NCBI RefSeq assembly: GCF_022760835.1
Contig: NZ_JAKTNQ010000003.1
Span: forward strand, 1 to 64,000
Direction: 5' to 3'
Length of the DNA: 64,000 nt
Source: Thermus altitudinis
Lineage (GTDB): Bacteria > Deinococcota > Deinococci > Deinococcales > Thermaceae
Under the pieces are notes generated by a model. It saw only the letters and a list, made by a program, of their open reading frames with translations. It made no database searches and was not told the origin of the DNA. Positions 36,111 to 44,431 of the stretch are shown here, in pieces (position 1 is the first letter of the stretch; each line of letters begins with the position of its first letter). The translations under genes and the position numbers were made by a program.

Positions 36111-38264
36111 GTGCGGGTGCTCCGCTTCCTGTTCCTCTTGCTGGCCGGCCTTTTCCTGGGAGCAGGCATGGCCTTGGGGTATTTGGCCTATGCCTATACC
36201 CGCGACCTCCCTGACCTCTCCCAGTTTGACCGCTTGCGCCTCACCGCCACTTCTACCCTTTATGCCCGGGACGGCACCCCTCTGGCCCAGATCGCCAGCG
36301 TGGAGGAGGGGCGGGCCATCCACCGGAGCCTGGTGCGGCTTACCGAGGTTTCCCCGGCAGCGGTGGCGGCCGTGGTCTTTTCGGAGGACCGCCGCTACTT
36401 CCAGCACTACGGCGTGGATTTCGTGCGCCTGTTTGGGGCCCTTTATGCCATCCTTCGCGGGGATCTCCAGGGAGGAAGCACCATCACCACCCAGGTGATC
36501 AAAAACACCCTGCTCAAGGAGCTGGCCCAGGCCCGTTCCCTGGAGCGGAAGTTCAAGGAATGGGCCTTGGCCCTGGAGCTGGAGAGGCGCTACACCAAGG
36601 AGGAGATCCTGGAGATGTACCTCAACGTGGTGCCCTGGGGGGGTAACGCCGTGGGCATCAAGGGGGCAGCGGAAGCCTATTTTGGGAAGGATCCGGCGGC
36701 CTTGACCCTGGCGGAGGGCCTCTACCTGGCCTCCCTTATCCCGGCTCCCAACGCCCGTTACCAAGACCTGAAGGGGGTGCGGGAGCGGATGCGCCTCCTT
36801 TTGAACCAGATGGTGGCCGAGGGCTGGGTGAGTCCGCAGGGGGCCGAGGCCGCTTGGCGGGAGCCCTTGGCGCCCAGGGGGTGGGAGGTGCGCTACGACG
36901 GGGAGGGAAACCTTCTGGAAGCCAGGCTGGTGGATCCCGAGGATCGCATCCTCAGGCAGCTGGACTACCGGATGGCCCCCCACTTTGTCCTCGAGGTGCG
37001 CCGCTTCCTCGAGGCCCGTTTCGGGAAGGAAAAGGTCTACAGCGAGGGGGGGCTGAAGGTGTACACCACCTTGGACCCAGCCATGCAACGGGCGGCGGAG
37101 GCTGCCGCCAAGGGGGCCAGGTTGCCGGAGGGGGCGGAGCTGGCCATCGTGGGACTGGACCCCGAAACAGGGGAGGTTCTGGCCCTGGTAGGGGGAGTGC
37201 GGCGGGAAGGGGACGAGTACAACCGGGCCACCCGGGCCCTGCGCAACCCAGGGAGTGCGGTGAAACCCTTTGTCTACGCCACCGCCTTTGAAGAGGGTTG
37301 GACCCAGGCCAGCTGGGTTCCCGACCGCCCCCTGGAGTTCCCCGACCCCAGCCAGAAGGGAGGGGTATGGCGGCCCAAGAACTTCTCCGGTACCTTCCTT
37401 AACCGGGAGGTTACGGTGCGCTACGCCCTGGACCTCTCCCTCAACCTGCCCGCCATCTATACCGCCCAGGCCATTGGGGTGGAGAAGGTAGCCAAGAAGC
37501 TTTCCCAGGCGGGGTTTGCCGTCAAGTACCCCACCCTGGCCATAGCCATCGGGGGCGCCTCCATCACCCCGGTGGACCTGGCGGCAGCCTACGCTGCCTT
37601 CGCCAACGGAGGGTATCGGGTGACCCCCATCTACGTGAAGCGGGTGGAGGACGCCCAGGGGCAGGTGCTTTACCAAGCCTTTCCGGAACGGCGCCGCCTT
37701 TTTGACCCCCAGGTGGCCTACCAAGGGTGGGACCTCTTGAAGGGATACGTGTACGACCTGGGGGAGAAGGGCCTGGCCAAGGGGGCCCGTATCCCCGGCC
37801 GGGTGGTGGGGGGGAAGACGGGGACCACCAACGAGGCCCGCGACCTCTGGTTTGCTGGGGTGACCCGGGGGCTTTCTGCGGTGGTCTGGGTGGGCCGCGA
37901 CGATAACAAGCCCCTGCGCATGGGGGGGAGGGAGCCTTCCAGCTCCGTGGTCAACCCCCCCATCTGGCGGGAGTTTGTGGCTGCGGCCTTGAGGGGACGT
38001 CCAGGAGGGGATTTCCCCCCGCCAGCGGGCCTGGTGCAGGTAGAGGTGGACCTGCTTTCGGGCCAGCCCTCCCCGCAGGGGGTGAAGGCCTGGTTTCCTG
38101 AGGGGAAGGTGCCCGTGCCGGTCCTAACGCCTTCCTTGCAGGAAGGGGAGGGACGTTCCCAGGGCGCTTCCCCGGCACCTTCTGTCCCGGCCGGGGTGAG
38201 CCCTGCGGACCACCCCCCGGATTCTACCCAGGAAGGTTTTCCTGCCTTTCCACCCGGGCAGTGA
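36111..38264 (+). CDS. mrcA: Class A penicillin-binding protein (bifunctional PBP1A type)
   Basis: The 717-residue product starts at GTG 36111, 7 nt after TAAACT. It has a membrane anchor (residues 5-28), a GT51 glycosyltransferase domain (SEDRRYFQHYGVDF, GGSTITTQVIKN) and a transpeptidase domain (NPGSAVKPF active Ser, SLNLPAI, GGKTGTTNEARD). The C-terminal 70 residues are Pro/Ser/Gly-rich and probably disordered. It polymerises and crosslinks glycan strands. Confidence 0.95.
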   Translation: MRVLRFLFLLLAGLFLGAGMALGYLAYAYTRDLPDLSQFDRLRLTATSTLYARDGTPLAQIASVEEGRAIHRSLVRLTEVSPAAVAAVVFSEDRRYFQHYGVDFVRLFGALYAILRGDLQGGSTITTQVIKNTLLKELAQARSLERKFKEWALALELERRYTKEEILEMYLNVVPWGGNAVGIKGAAEAYFGKDPAALTLAEGLYLASLIPAPNARYQDLKGVRERMRLLLNQMVAEGWVSPQGAEAAWREPLAPRGWEVRYDGEGNLLEARLVDPEDRILRQLDYRMAPHFVLEVRRFLEARFGKEKVYSEGGLKVYTTLDPAMQRAAEAAAKGARLPEGAELAIVGLDPETGEVLALVGGVRREGDEYNRATRALRNPGSAVKPFVYATAFEEGWTQASWVPDRPLEFPDPSQKGGVWRPKNFSGTFLNREVTVRYALDLSLNLPAIYTAQAIGVEKVAKKLSQAGFAVKYPTLAIAIGGASITPVDLAAAYAAFANGGYRVTPIYVKRVEDAQGQVLYQAFPERRRLFDPQVAYQGWDLLKGYVYDLGEKGLAKGARIPGRVVGGKTGTTNEARDLWFAGVTRGLSAVVWVGRDDNKPLRMGGREPSSSVVNPPIWREFVAAALRGRPGGDFPPPAGLVQVEVDLLSGQPSPQGVKAWFPEGKVPVPVLTPSLQEGEGRSQGASPAPSVPAGVSPADHPPDSTQEGFPAFPPGQ

Positions 38265-38283
38265 GGATCTCGAGGAGGAAGCC

Positions 38284-39042
38284 GTGCTGGAACGTGTTCG
38301 CATCGTCTTGGTAGAACCCCAGGAGCCCATGAACGTGGGGGCCGTGGCCCGGGCTATGCGCAACTTTGGCCTTTCTCGCCTCTACTTGGTGAACCCAGGC
38401 CCCCGGGTAGGCCCTCCTTGGGCCCGGGAGGCCTACTGGTTGGCGGTGCATGCCGAGGAGGTGCTGGACCGGGCGGTGGCGGTGGAAAGCCTTAGGGAGG
38501 CCCTCGAGGGGGTGGGTTTTGTGGTGGCCACCACGGGAAGGCCCCGGGAACTGTACCCGGCCCCGGTGGTAACGGCTAAGGAGGTGCCCGTTCACGTGCT
38601 CTCTGTGGAGGGGGAGGTGGCCTTGGTCTTCGGTCGGGAAACCTTTGGCCTCACCAACGAAGAGTTGGACCTGGCTCACCTCATCGGCACCATCCCCACC
38701 GCCCCCGAGCAACCTTCCCTGAACCTGGCCCAAGCGGTGGTGGTCTTCGCCTACGAGCTTTACCAGGCCTGGGTGCAGGAGGGCGCTTTGGCCTCCAAGG
38801 AGGAGCTGGCGGACCTGGCGGCCCTGGAGGGATTTTTTGCGGACCTAGGGCGGTATGTGCTGGAAATCGGCTTCACCGACCAGCACCGCCACCCTTACGC
38901 CATGCGGCGCCTGCGCCGCATCTTTCACAAGGCCCGGCTTTCCCCAGGCGAGGTGCAACTTCTTAGGGGGCTTCTGCACCAAAGCCGGTATGCGGTAGCC
39001 TCTTCCCGGAAAAAGGAGGGTACGAAGGAAAAGGATGGCTAG
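38284..39042 (+). CDS. trmJ: SPOUT tRNA/rRNA 2'-O-methyltransferase, TrmJ family
   Basis: The 252-residue product starts at GTG 38284 with AGGAGGA upstream. The SpoU motifs are EPMNVGAVARAMRNFG, VFGRETFGLTNEEL and LNLAQAVVVFAYEL. The C-terminal helical extension (residues 165-240) is seen in TrmJ, which methylates nucleotide 32 of tRNAs. Exact target is inferred. Its end overlaps the histidine kinase start by 8 bp. Confidence 0.82.
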   Translation: MLERVRIVLVEPQEPMNVGAVARAMRNFGLSRLYLVNPGPRVGPPWAREAYWLAVHAEEVLDRAVAVESLREALEGVGFVVATTGRPRELYPAPVVTAKEVPVHVLSVEGEVALVFGRETFGLTNEELDLAHLIGTIPTAPEQPSLNLAQAVVVFAYELYQAWVQEGALASKEELADLAALEGFFADLGRYVLEIGFTDQHRHPYAMRRLRRIFHKARLSPGEVQLLRGLLHQSRYAVASSRKKEGTKEKDG

Positions 39043-40582
39043 CCACAGCCTCTACCGATTGGTGCGCTTGGCCCAGCGGCTTTTGCCGCCCCTGATCGCC
39101 GCGGTGGTGGTGGCCTTTGAGCTGGCCCTTTTGCCCTACCGGCACGTGGATAGCCTCTTGTGGTTACGGCTGGGCTTCTACGGCCTGGTGGGCCCCTTGG
39201 TCACCTATGCGGTGCTGGAGTGGATTGCCCAGGAAACCCTGGAGAAGGTGCGGGCGGAAAGGGCCTTGGAGGAGGCAAACCGCCGCCTTTTGGCGGCGGG
39301 GAGGGTGTTTCGGGAGGCTTTGGAGAGCGAGAACCTGGAGGAAGCGGTCTCCCGGATCGCCCAGGCTTTGGGGGAAACCCTGGGGTATCCCGTGGCCCTG
39401 GAGGCCGAGGGGGTCCATGCCGGAGAGGAGTGCGGTGGGGTGCGGGTGGAGCTTCCGGGTTTAAGGGGATACCTGGAGGCCTGCCCTCCGGAGCCGGAAA
39501 GGGTGTTTTTGGAGGTGCTGGCCCATGAGGTGGCGGGGGCCTTGCAATCCGTGGTGGCCCGTAGCCGGGACCGGCTCACCCTCTTTGAGGTGGACCAGGC
39601 CCTTAAGGCTGAGGCCAATCTGGACCGGCTTCTTGAGGGACTTTTGGAGCGGATTCAGTCCTGGGCGGAGGCGGAGGGGGGTGGGGTTCTTCTCCTGGAC
39701 GAGGAGGGGTTCTTGGTGCCCCGGGTGGTGCGGGGTCTGGACCTGCCTTCCCATCCTTTTCTGGCGGAGGGGGTTTGGAGGGGAAGCCTCGAGGGCCCGG
39801 TATTTGTGGACGACGGAGTCCTGGCCTTGCCCCTCAAGGCCCGGGAAACGGTGGGTGTGCTGGTGCTAAAGGGCCAGGATCTTTCCCGGCGTATCCCCTT
39901 CCTGTCCTTCCTGGCCTCCCAGGTGGCCTTGGCGGTGCGCAATGCCCAGGCTTACCTGCGGGCTGAGGAACTGGCCATCAACGAGGAGCGCACCCGCATC
40001 GCCCGGGAGATCCACGATGGCATTGCGCAAAGCCTGGCCTTCATGGCCTTAAAGCTGGACTTGGCGGAGAGGCTTTTGCCTAAGGACCAGGAAGCGGCCC
40101 TGAAGGCGTTGCACGAGGTGAAGGAAACCCTTAGGGCGCAGATCCGGGAGGTGCGGAGGAGCATCTTCGCCCTTCGCCCCATTGACCTGGAGCGCTATGG
40201 CTTCTTGGAATCCGTGCGCCGCTATGCCCAGGCCTTTGCCGAGCAGGCGGGATTCCGGGTGCAGCTTACCCTGCCGGAGGGGATAGGCCTTTCCCAGGCC
40301 AGCGAGCTGGTCCTCTTTCGGGTTTTGCAGGAGGCCCTCACCAATGCCGCCAAGCACGGGAAGCCCAGCCGGGTAGAGGTGGAACTCCGTCCCTTGGGGG
40401 AGCGGGGGGCCAGGCTGGTGGTGCGGGACAACGGGAAAGGCTTCCAAAACCCGGAGAGCCAGGGGCTTGGTGGTTTTGGCCTCACCCAGATGCGCGAAAG
40501 GGTGGAGGCCCGGGGCGGGCGTTTTTTGGTGCGCTCGGAGCCGGGAAAGGGCACGGAGGTGGTGGCGGAGATTCCCTACTGA
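39035..40582 (+). CDS. Sensor histidine kinase, NarX/DegS-like (HisKA_3)
   Basis: The 515-residue product has two N-terminal membrane helices (residues 15-33 and 45-64), a short coiled coil, a GAF-like sensor region (about 180-305), the HisKA_3 dimerisation helix with phospho-His327 in REIHDGIAQSLAFM, and an ATPase domain (EALTNAAKHGK, DNGKGF, GGFGLTQMRERV). The periplasmic loop is only about 10 residues, so the signal is probably sensed in the cytosol or membrane. No NarL-type regulator lies next to it, so the partner is encoded elsewhere. Confidence 0.88.
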   Translation: MASHSLYRLVRLAQRLLPPLIAAVVVAFELALLPYRHVDSLLWLRLGFYGLVGPLVTYAVLEWIAQETLEKVRAERALEEANRRLLAAGRVFREALESENLEEAVSRIAQALGETLGYPVALEAEGVHAGEECGGVRVELPGLRGYLEACPPEPERVFLEVLAHEVAGALQSVVARSRDRLTLFEVDQALKAEANLDRLLEGLLERIQSWAEAEGGGVLLLDEEGFLVPRVVRGLDLPSHPFLAEGVWRGSLEGPVFVDDGVLALPLKARETVGVLVLKGQDLSRRIPFLSFLASQVALAVRNAQAYLRAEELAINEERTRIAREIHDGIAQSLAFMALKLDLAERLLPKDQEAALKALHEVKETLRAQIREVRRSIFALRPIDLERYGFLESVRRYAQAFAEQAGFRVQLTLPEGIGLSQASELVLFRVLQEALTNAAKHGKPSRVEVELRPLGERGARLVVRDNGKGFQNPESQGLGGFGLTQMRERVEARGGRFLVRSEPGKGTEVVAEIPY

Positions 40583-40604
40583 GGGCCTGCGTATCATGGG
40601 AGAC

Positions 40605-41102
40605 ATGGACCGTCCCATACGGGTGCTCTTTGTCTGCATGGGGAATATCTGCCGAAGCCCCATGGCGGAGGGGGCTTTCCGCAAGCTCATCCGGGAGCGG
40701 GGCCTCGAGGCCCGGTTTGAGGTGGATTCCGCCGGCACAGGGGCTTGGCACGCTGGGGAGCCCATGGATCCCCGGGCACGCCGGGTACTGGAGCGGGAAG
40801 GGGCCTACTTCCCCCATGTGGCCCGGCAGATGACCCGGGAGGATGCCCAGCGCTACGACCACATCCTGGTGATGGACCGGGAGAACCTGGCCGAGGTCTT
40901 GAGGCGTTTCCCTGAGGCCAGGGATAAGGTGCGCCTCCTCCTGGACCACCTGGGCGGGGGAGAGGTGCCCGACCCCTACTACGGGGACCTGCAGGACTGC
41001 CTCGAGGCCTACTGGACCATTGAGGCGGGCGTCCGGGCCTTTCTTGACCATTTGTTGGAGAGAGATGGATCCCAGGGAACTTCTGCGTCGGGCGGGGCTT
41101 GA
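40605..41102 (+). CDS. Low-molecular-weight protein tyrosine phosphatase
   Basis: The 165-residue product starts at ATG 40605, 7 nt after TATCAT. The P-loop VCMGNICRSP supplies nucleophile Cys11 and Arg17; the general acid Asp is in VPDPYYGD. Family members remove phosphate from tyrosine kinases or from small phosphates or arsenate. Its end overlaps the fructosamine kinase gene by 38 bp. Confidence 0.92.
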   Translation: MDRPIRVLFVCMGNICRSPMAEGAFRKLIRERGLEARFEVDSAGTGAWHAGEPMDPRARRVLEREGAYFPHVARQMTREDAQRYDHILVMDRENLAEVLRRFPEARDKVRLLLDHLGGGEVPDPYYGDLQDCLEAYWTIEAGVRAFLDHLLERDGSQGTSASGGA

Positions 41103-41853
41103 GGCCAAGGGTCCGCCTCAGCCTCTGTATGGCGGGGATATTTCCCGGGTATATCGCTTGGAAGCCTATGTGGTGAAGCTTTCCCCCAACCCTCCTCCCG
41201 GCCTCTTTCCCGCGGAGGCCCGGGGGCTTAGGGCTTTGGCCGAGCGGGGGGTGCGGGTGCCGCGGGTCTTCTTTGCGGCGGAGGAGGGGTTGGTCCTGGA
41301 ATATTTACCGGAGGGTCCTGCTGATTGGGAGGGACTGGCCCGCATGCTGGCGGGGCTGCACCGGCAACGCGAAGCCTTCTACTGGGCCGAAGCGGGATTC
41401 TTGGGCACCTTTCCCTTGCCCGGTGGGGAGGGAAAGGAGTGGACGGAGTTCTTCTTCCTGCGGTGCATAGAGCCCCTCCTGAAGGCCACCTGGGATCGCC
41501 TGGAGGGCCTGGGTCCGAGGGTGGAAGCCCTCTTCCGCGAGCCCTTGCCCACGGAGGGGCCTGCTCCCCTTCACGGGGATCTTTGGCACGGCAACCTTCG
41601 CTTCACCCCAGAGGGGCCCGCCCTTCTGGATCCCTCGTTCTTCGTGGGGGAGCGGGGAGTGGACCTGGCCATGATGCGCCTGTTTGGAGGCTTTCCGCAG
41701 GACTTCTGGAGGGCGTACCAGGTCCTTTATCCCCTACCGGAAGAGGTGGAAAGGGCCCTGCCCCGGTACCAGGTCTACTACCTCCTGGCCCATGTGCACT
41801 TCTTTGGCAAGGGGTATCTCGGTGCCTTATGGAAGGCGATTTCCGCCTCTTAG
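41065..41853 (+). CDS. Fructosamine kinase family protein
   Basis: The 262-residue product starts at ATG 41065 behind GGAG at 41057. The catalytic loop HGDLWHGNLRF (Asp172) and metal-binding LLDPSFFVGERGVDLAMMRLFGG match the FN3K/ribulosamine kinase family, which starts repair of glycated protein amines. A T. thermophilus homologue has been crystallised. Deglycation makes sense at high temperature. It overlaps its neighbours at both ends. Confidence 0.9.
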   Translation: MDPRELLRRAGLEAKGPPQPLYGGDISRVYRLEAYVVKLSPNPPPGLFPAEARGLRALAERGVRVPRVFFAAEEGLVLEYLPEGPADWEGLARMLAGLHRQREAFYWAEAGFLGTFPLPGGEGKEWTEFFFLRCIEPLLKATWDRLEGLGPRVEALFREPLPTEGPAPLHGDLWHGNLRFTPEGPALLDPSFFVGERGVDLAMMRLFGGFPQDFWRAYQVLYPLPEEVERALPRYQVYYLLAHVHFFGKGYLGALWKAISAS

Positions 41854-42590
41854 GTCCCATGGACTGGTTGCAGCTCCTGGCCCAAGGGGGAAGGACGGGG
41901 GTTTTCGTGGTGGAGGCTCAGGGGGGAAGGGGAGAGGTGTACCTGGAGGGGGGCCGGCCGGTCCATGCGGTGTTTGGGGAAAGGGTGGGTCGGGAGGCCT
42001 TGTTGGAGGTGCTGGCGTTGAAGGAGGGTCGGTTTCAGTTCCAGCGTGCCGTGCGCCCACCCTTGAGCTCTCTGGAAGGGCCCCTCGAGGTCCATCTCCT
42101 GCAGGCCATTCGCCTTTTGGATGAGCGGGTGGAGGTGGGCCCTTTTGACCTAGTGCAGCCCGGTTCCCGGGCCCAGGCGGTCCAGGGTACCCTGGACCCC
42201 GTGGAGCTTTCCCTGCTCTTGGCCCTGGAAAGCGGCCAAAGCCCCTTGGATCTGGCTTCCCGGCTGGCTCTTCCCCTGGGGGAGGTCCTGAGGCGCCTGG
42301 GCCACCTGGCCCGGTTGCGCCTGGTGGAGGTGTTCCCCCGGGTGCCCCGCACCGCCCGGCTGCGGGTGGCCCTGGGACGCCAAGGGGCGCAGGTGGACGC
42401 CTTGCTCCTTTCCGCTTGGCGGGAGCATTACGGCCTCTTCCAGCAGGTGCGGGTAAAGGCCTATAAGGAGGTTCTGCTATCCGTGGAGGGCGTGGGGGGG
42501 CTGGGGGTGGAGATCCGGCTTGCGCCCGAGCTTCTCCTCTTCCACGGGCTCAAGGTGGGGGAAGAGGTCCTGGTGTGGCCGGAGGTTTGA
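41829..42590 (+). CDS. DUF4388 domain protein
   Basis: The 253-residue product starts at ATG 41829. The first 90 residues match DUF4388 (MDWLQLLAQGGRTGVFVV, VYLEGGRPVHAVFGERVG, LLEVLALKEGRFQF), found in PatA-like gliding and phosphorelay proteins. The middle has a winged-helix-like segment (LALPLGEVLRRLGHLARLRLVEV). The C-terminus is unassigned. It could connect to the nearby kinase, but that is only context. Overlaps the kinase gene by 25 bp. Confidence 0.75.
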   Translation: MEGDFRLLGPMDWLQLLAQGGRTGVFVVEAQGGRGEVYLEGGRPVHAVFGERVGREALLEVLALKEGRFQFQRAVRPPLSSLEGPLEVHLLQAIRLLDERVEVGPFDLVQPGSRAQAVQGTLDPVELSLLLALESGQSPLDLASRLALPLGEVLRRLGHLARLRLVEVFPRVPRTARLRVALGRQGAQVDALLLSAWREHYGLFQQVRVKAYKEVLLSVEGVGGLGVEIRLAPELLLFHGLKVGEEVLVWPEV

Positions 42591-42609
42591 GGCGTGGTAT
42601 CCTTCCCCC

Positions 42610-43455
42610 ATGGCGGAAGCTGTGGTGGCTCTGGAGTCGGCTCTCCTCACCCACGGGTTACCCTACCCCTTGAACCTCCACACCGCTAAAGCCCTGGAGG
42701 AGGCGGTGCGCTCCGAAGGGGCCATGCCCAAAACCATTGGCATCGTAAGGGGCGAGGTGCGCGTGGGCCTTTCCCAAGAGGAGATGGAGGCCTTGGCCCA
42801 GGGGGGTGCCGAGAAGGCCAGCCTCTGGAACCTTCCTGCCCTCCTGGTCCAGGGAAAGAGCGCCGGGACCACGGTGGCGGCCACGGTGCACCTGGCCCAC
42901 CGCCATGGGATAGAGGTCTTGGCCACCGGAGGGATCGGCGGGGTGCATCCCGAGCCCTTTGACGAAAGCGCCGATCTTCTGGCCCTTGCCCGTACCCCCA
43001 TCCTGGTGGTCTCTTCGGGGCCCAAGGCCATCCTGGACCTGAGGGCCACCCTGGAGCGCCTGGAAACCCTGGGGGTTTCCCTGGTGGGTTACCGCACGGA
43101 CCGGCTGCCGGCCTTTTTTTCTTCGGACTCCCCTTTTCCGGTGCCCACCCGGGTGGAAACCCCCCTCGAGGCCGCCCGGATCCTCCGCAAGTCCCGGGAG
43201 CTGGGCCTGGGGGCGGTCCTCCTGGTAAACCCCGTTTCCCAGGGCCTGCCCTACGAGGAGGTGGCCCTTTGGGTGGAGGAGGCCAACCACCAGGCGGCCC
43301 GGGAGGGGATCTTCGGCAAGGCCCTTACCCCCTACCTGCTGAGGCGTCTCTCTGAGCTTTCCCATGGGGAGACCGACCGGATCAACGAAAGGCTTCTCGT
43401 GGAAAACGCCCGCCTGGCGGCCAGGGCGGCCTTGGCCCTAGCCGCGCTAGAATAG
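42610..43455 (+). CDS. psuG: Pseudouridine-5'-phosphate glycosidase
   Basis: The 281-residue product starts at ATG 42610, 6 nt after TATCCT. It carries the PsuG motifs LESALLTHGLPYP, KSAGTTVAATVHLAHRHGI, FATGGIGGVH-like LATGGIGGVHPE, and ISSDLxEL-like DESADLLAL. The candidate catalytic Lys is in the GKSAGTT segment. It splits pseudouridine 5'-phosphate to uracil and ribose 5-phosphate. A PsuK kinase is not adjacent. Confidence 0.92.
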   Translation: MAEAVVALESALLTHGLPYPLNLHTAKALEEAVRSEGAMPKTIGIVRGEVRVGLSQEEMEALAQGGAEKASLWNLPALLVQGKSAGTTVAATVHLAHRHGIEVLATGGIGGVHPEPFDESADLLALARTPILVVSSGPKAILDLRATLERLETLGVSLVGYRTDRLPAFFSSDSPFPVPTRVETPLEAARILRKSRELGLGAVLLVNPVSQGLPYEEVALWVEEANHQAAREGIFGKALTPYLLRRLSELSHGETDRINERLLVENARLAARAALALAALE

Positions 43456-43459
43456 CCTT

Positions 43460-44338
43460 GTGTGCGAACTGGGGGAAAGGCTTCGCCGGGCCCGGGAGGA
43501 AAAGGGGCTTTCCCTAAAGGAGGCGGCCGAGCGGCTGGCCTTAAAGATCAAGGTCTTGGAGGCCCTCGAGGCCTGCCGCTTTGAGGACCTCCCTGAACCC
43601 GCCTTGGCCCGGGGCTACCTCCGGCGCTACGCCCTCCTTTTGGGGTTGGACCCCGAGCCCCTCCTGGCCCTCTATCCCGTAACCCCCACCCCTCCGCCCC
43701 CACCCCCGCCGGCTTCCCGGCGCCCTTGGCCCTGGCCTCTTCTCTTGGCCTTGGCCCTCTTGGGGGTTTTAGGGTACGGGGCCTACCTGGTCCTGCGCCC
43801 TACGCCGGTACAAACGGTAAGCCTGCCGCCCGAGCCGCCTCCAAAATCCCCGGAACGTTTTAGCCTCGAGGTGGCCAGCGAACCCCCAGGGGCCCGGGTG
43901 TACCTGGATGGATTCTACCTAGGGCAGACCCCCTTGAAGAGCCCCCCCCTGGAAGGAGGCCGGCGGGTGATCCGGCTGGAAAAGCCCGGGTATGAGCCCT
44001 TTCAGGAGGAGGTGGTACTGGACCGTGACCGCGCCCTACGCTACCGGCTTTCCCCCAAGCCCCAGGAGCCTCAGGCTGTACCGGCTCCCGCGCCTTCTTT
44101 GGCCCCTTCCGGGAGGCTGGTCCTTCGCCTGGAGGGCCGGAGTTGGCTTAGGGTCACCCAGGGAGATAAGCGGCTTTACGAGGGCATTCCTGAGGTGGGG
44201 GCGGAGCTCAGCTTTGACCTGCCGGTGGAGGTGCGCTCGGGGAACCCTGGGGCGGTGCGGGTTTTTCTGGACGGCAAGGACCTGGGCCCCTTGGGGGAGC
44301 CGGGAAAGCCCCTCACCCGTCGCTTTGAAGCCCCTTGA
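43460..44338 (+). CDS. rodZ: RodZ-like cytoskeleton protein with a PEGA domain
   Basis: The 292-residue product starts at GTG 43460, 6 nt after TAGAAT. An N-terminal HTH (LRRAREEKGLSLKEAAERL, residues 7-70) is followed by a Pro-rich linker, one membrane helix (91-112), a PEGA domain (about 132-195, SEPPGARVYLDGFYLGQTPL) and a C-terminal RodZ beta domain (GRLVLRLEGRSWLRVTQGDKRLYEG). RodZ anchors MreB. The PEGA insertion is unusual for RodZ and may bind the wall. Confidence 0.85.
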   Translation: MCELGERLRRAREEKGLSLKEAAERLALKIKVLEALEACRFEDLPEPALARGYLRRYALLLGLDPEPLLALYPVTPTPPPPPPPASRRPWPWPLLLALALLGVLGYGAYLVLRPTPVQTVSLPPEPPPKSPERFSLEVASEPPGARVYLDGFYLGQTPLKSPPLEGGRRVIRLEKPGYEPFQEEVVLDRDRALRYRLSPKPQEPQAVPAPAPSLAPSGRLVLRLEGRSWLRVTQGDKRLYEGIPEVGAELSFDLPVEVRSGNPGAVRVFLDGKDLGPLGEPGKPLTRRFEAP

Positions 44339-44370
44339 GGCCCCTGCTCGCAGGGAGGCTGGAAGGGGGC

Positions 44371-44376
44371 TATACT
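44371..44376 (+). promoter_or_regulatory. Possible -10 box for rimO
   Basis: TATACT at 44371-44376 would give a leader of about 50 nt before ATG 44432, with GGAGG at 44424-44428. No good -35 box is seen. Confidence 0.35.
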
Positions 44377-44431
44377 GGTCTTTTGGAGCCCCGAAGAGAT
44401 CCCTTCGGGCTGGGCGGGCTCCTGGAGGTTT

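Noticed and set aside
35787-37724. A 645-codon minus-strand open frame opposite PBP1A
   Set aside because: It mirrors the PBP1A gene exactly, is rich in Gly, Pro, His and Gln as expected for the antisense of GC-rich codons, and has no recognisable motif. PBP1A has all catalytic motifs.
44339-44431. A terminator between rodZ and rimO
   Set aside because: CTGCTCGCAGG can form a tiny hairpin but has no T-run; support is too weak.
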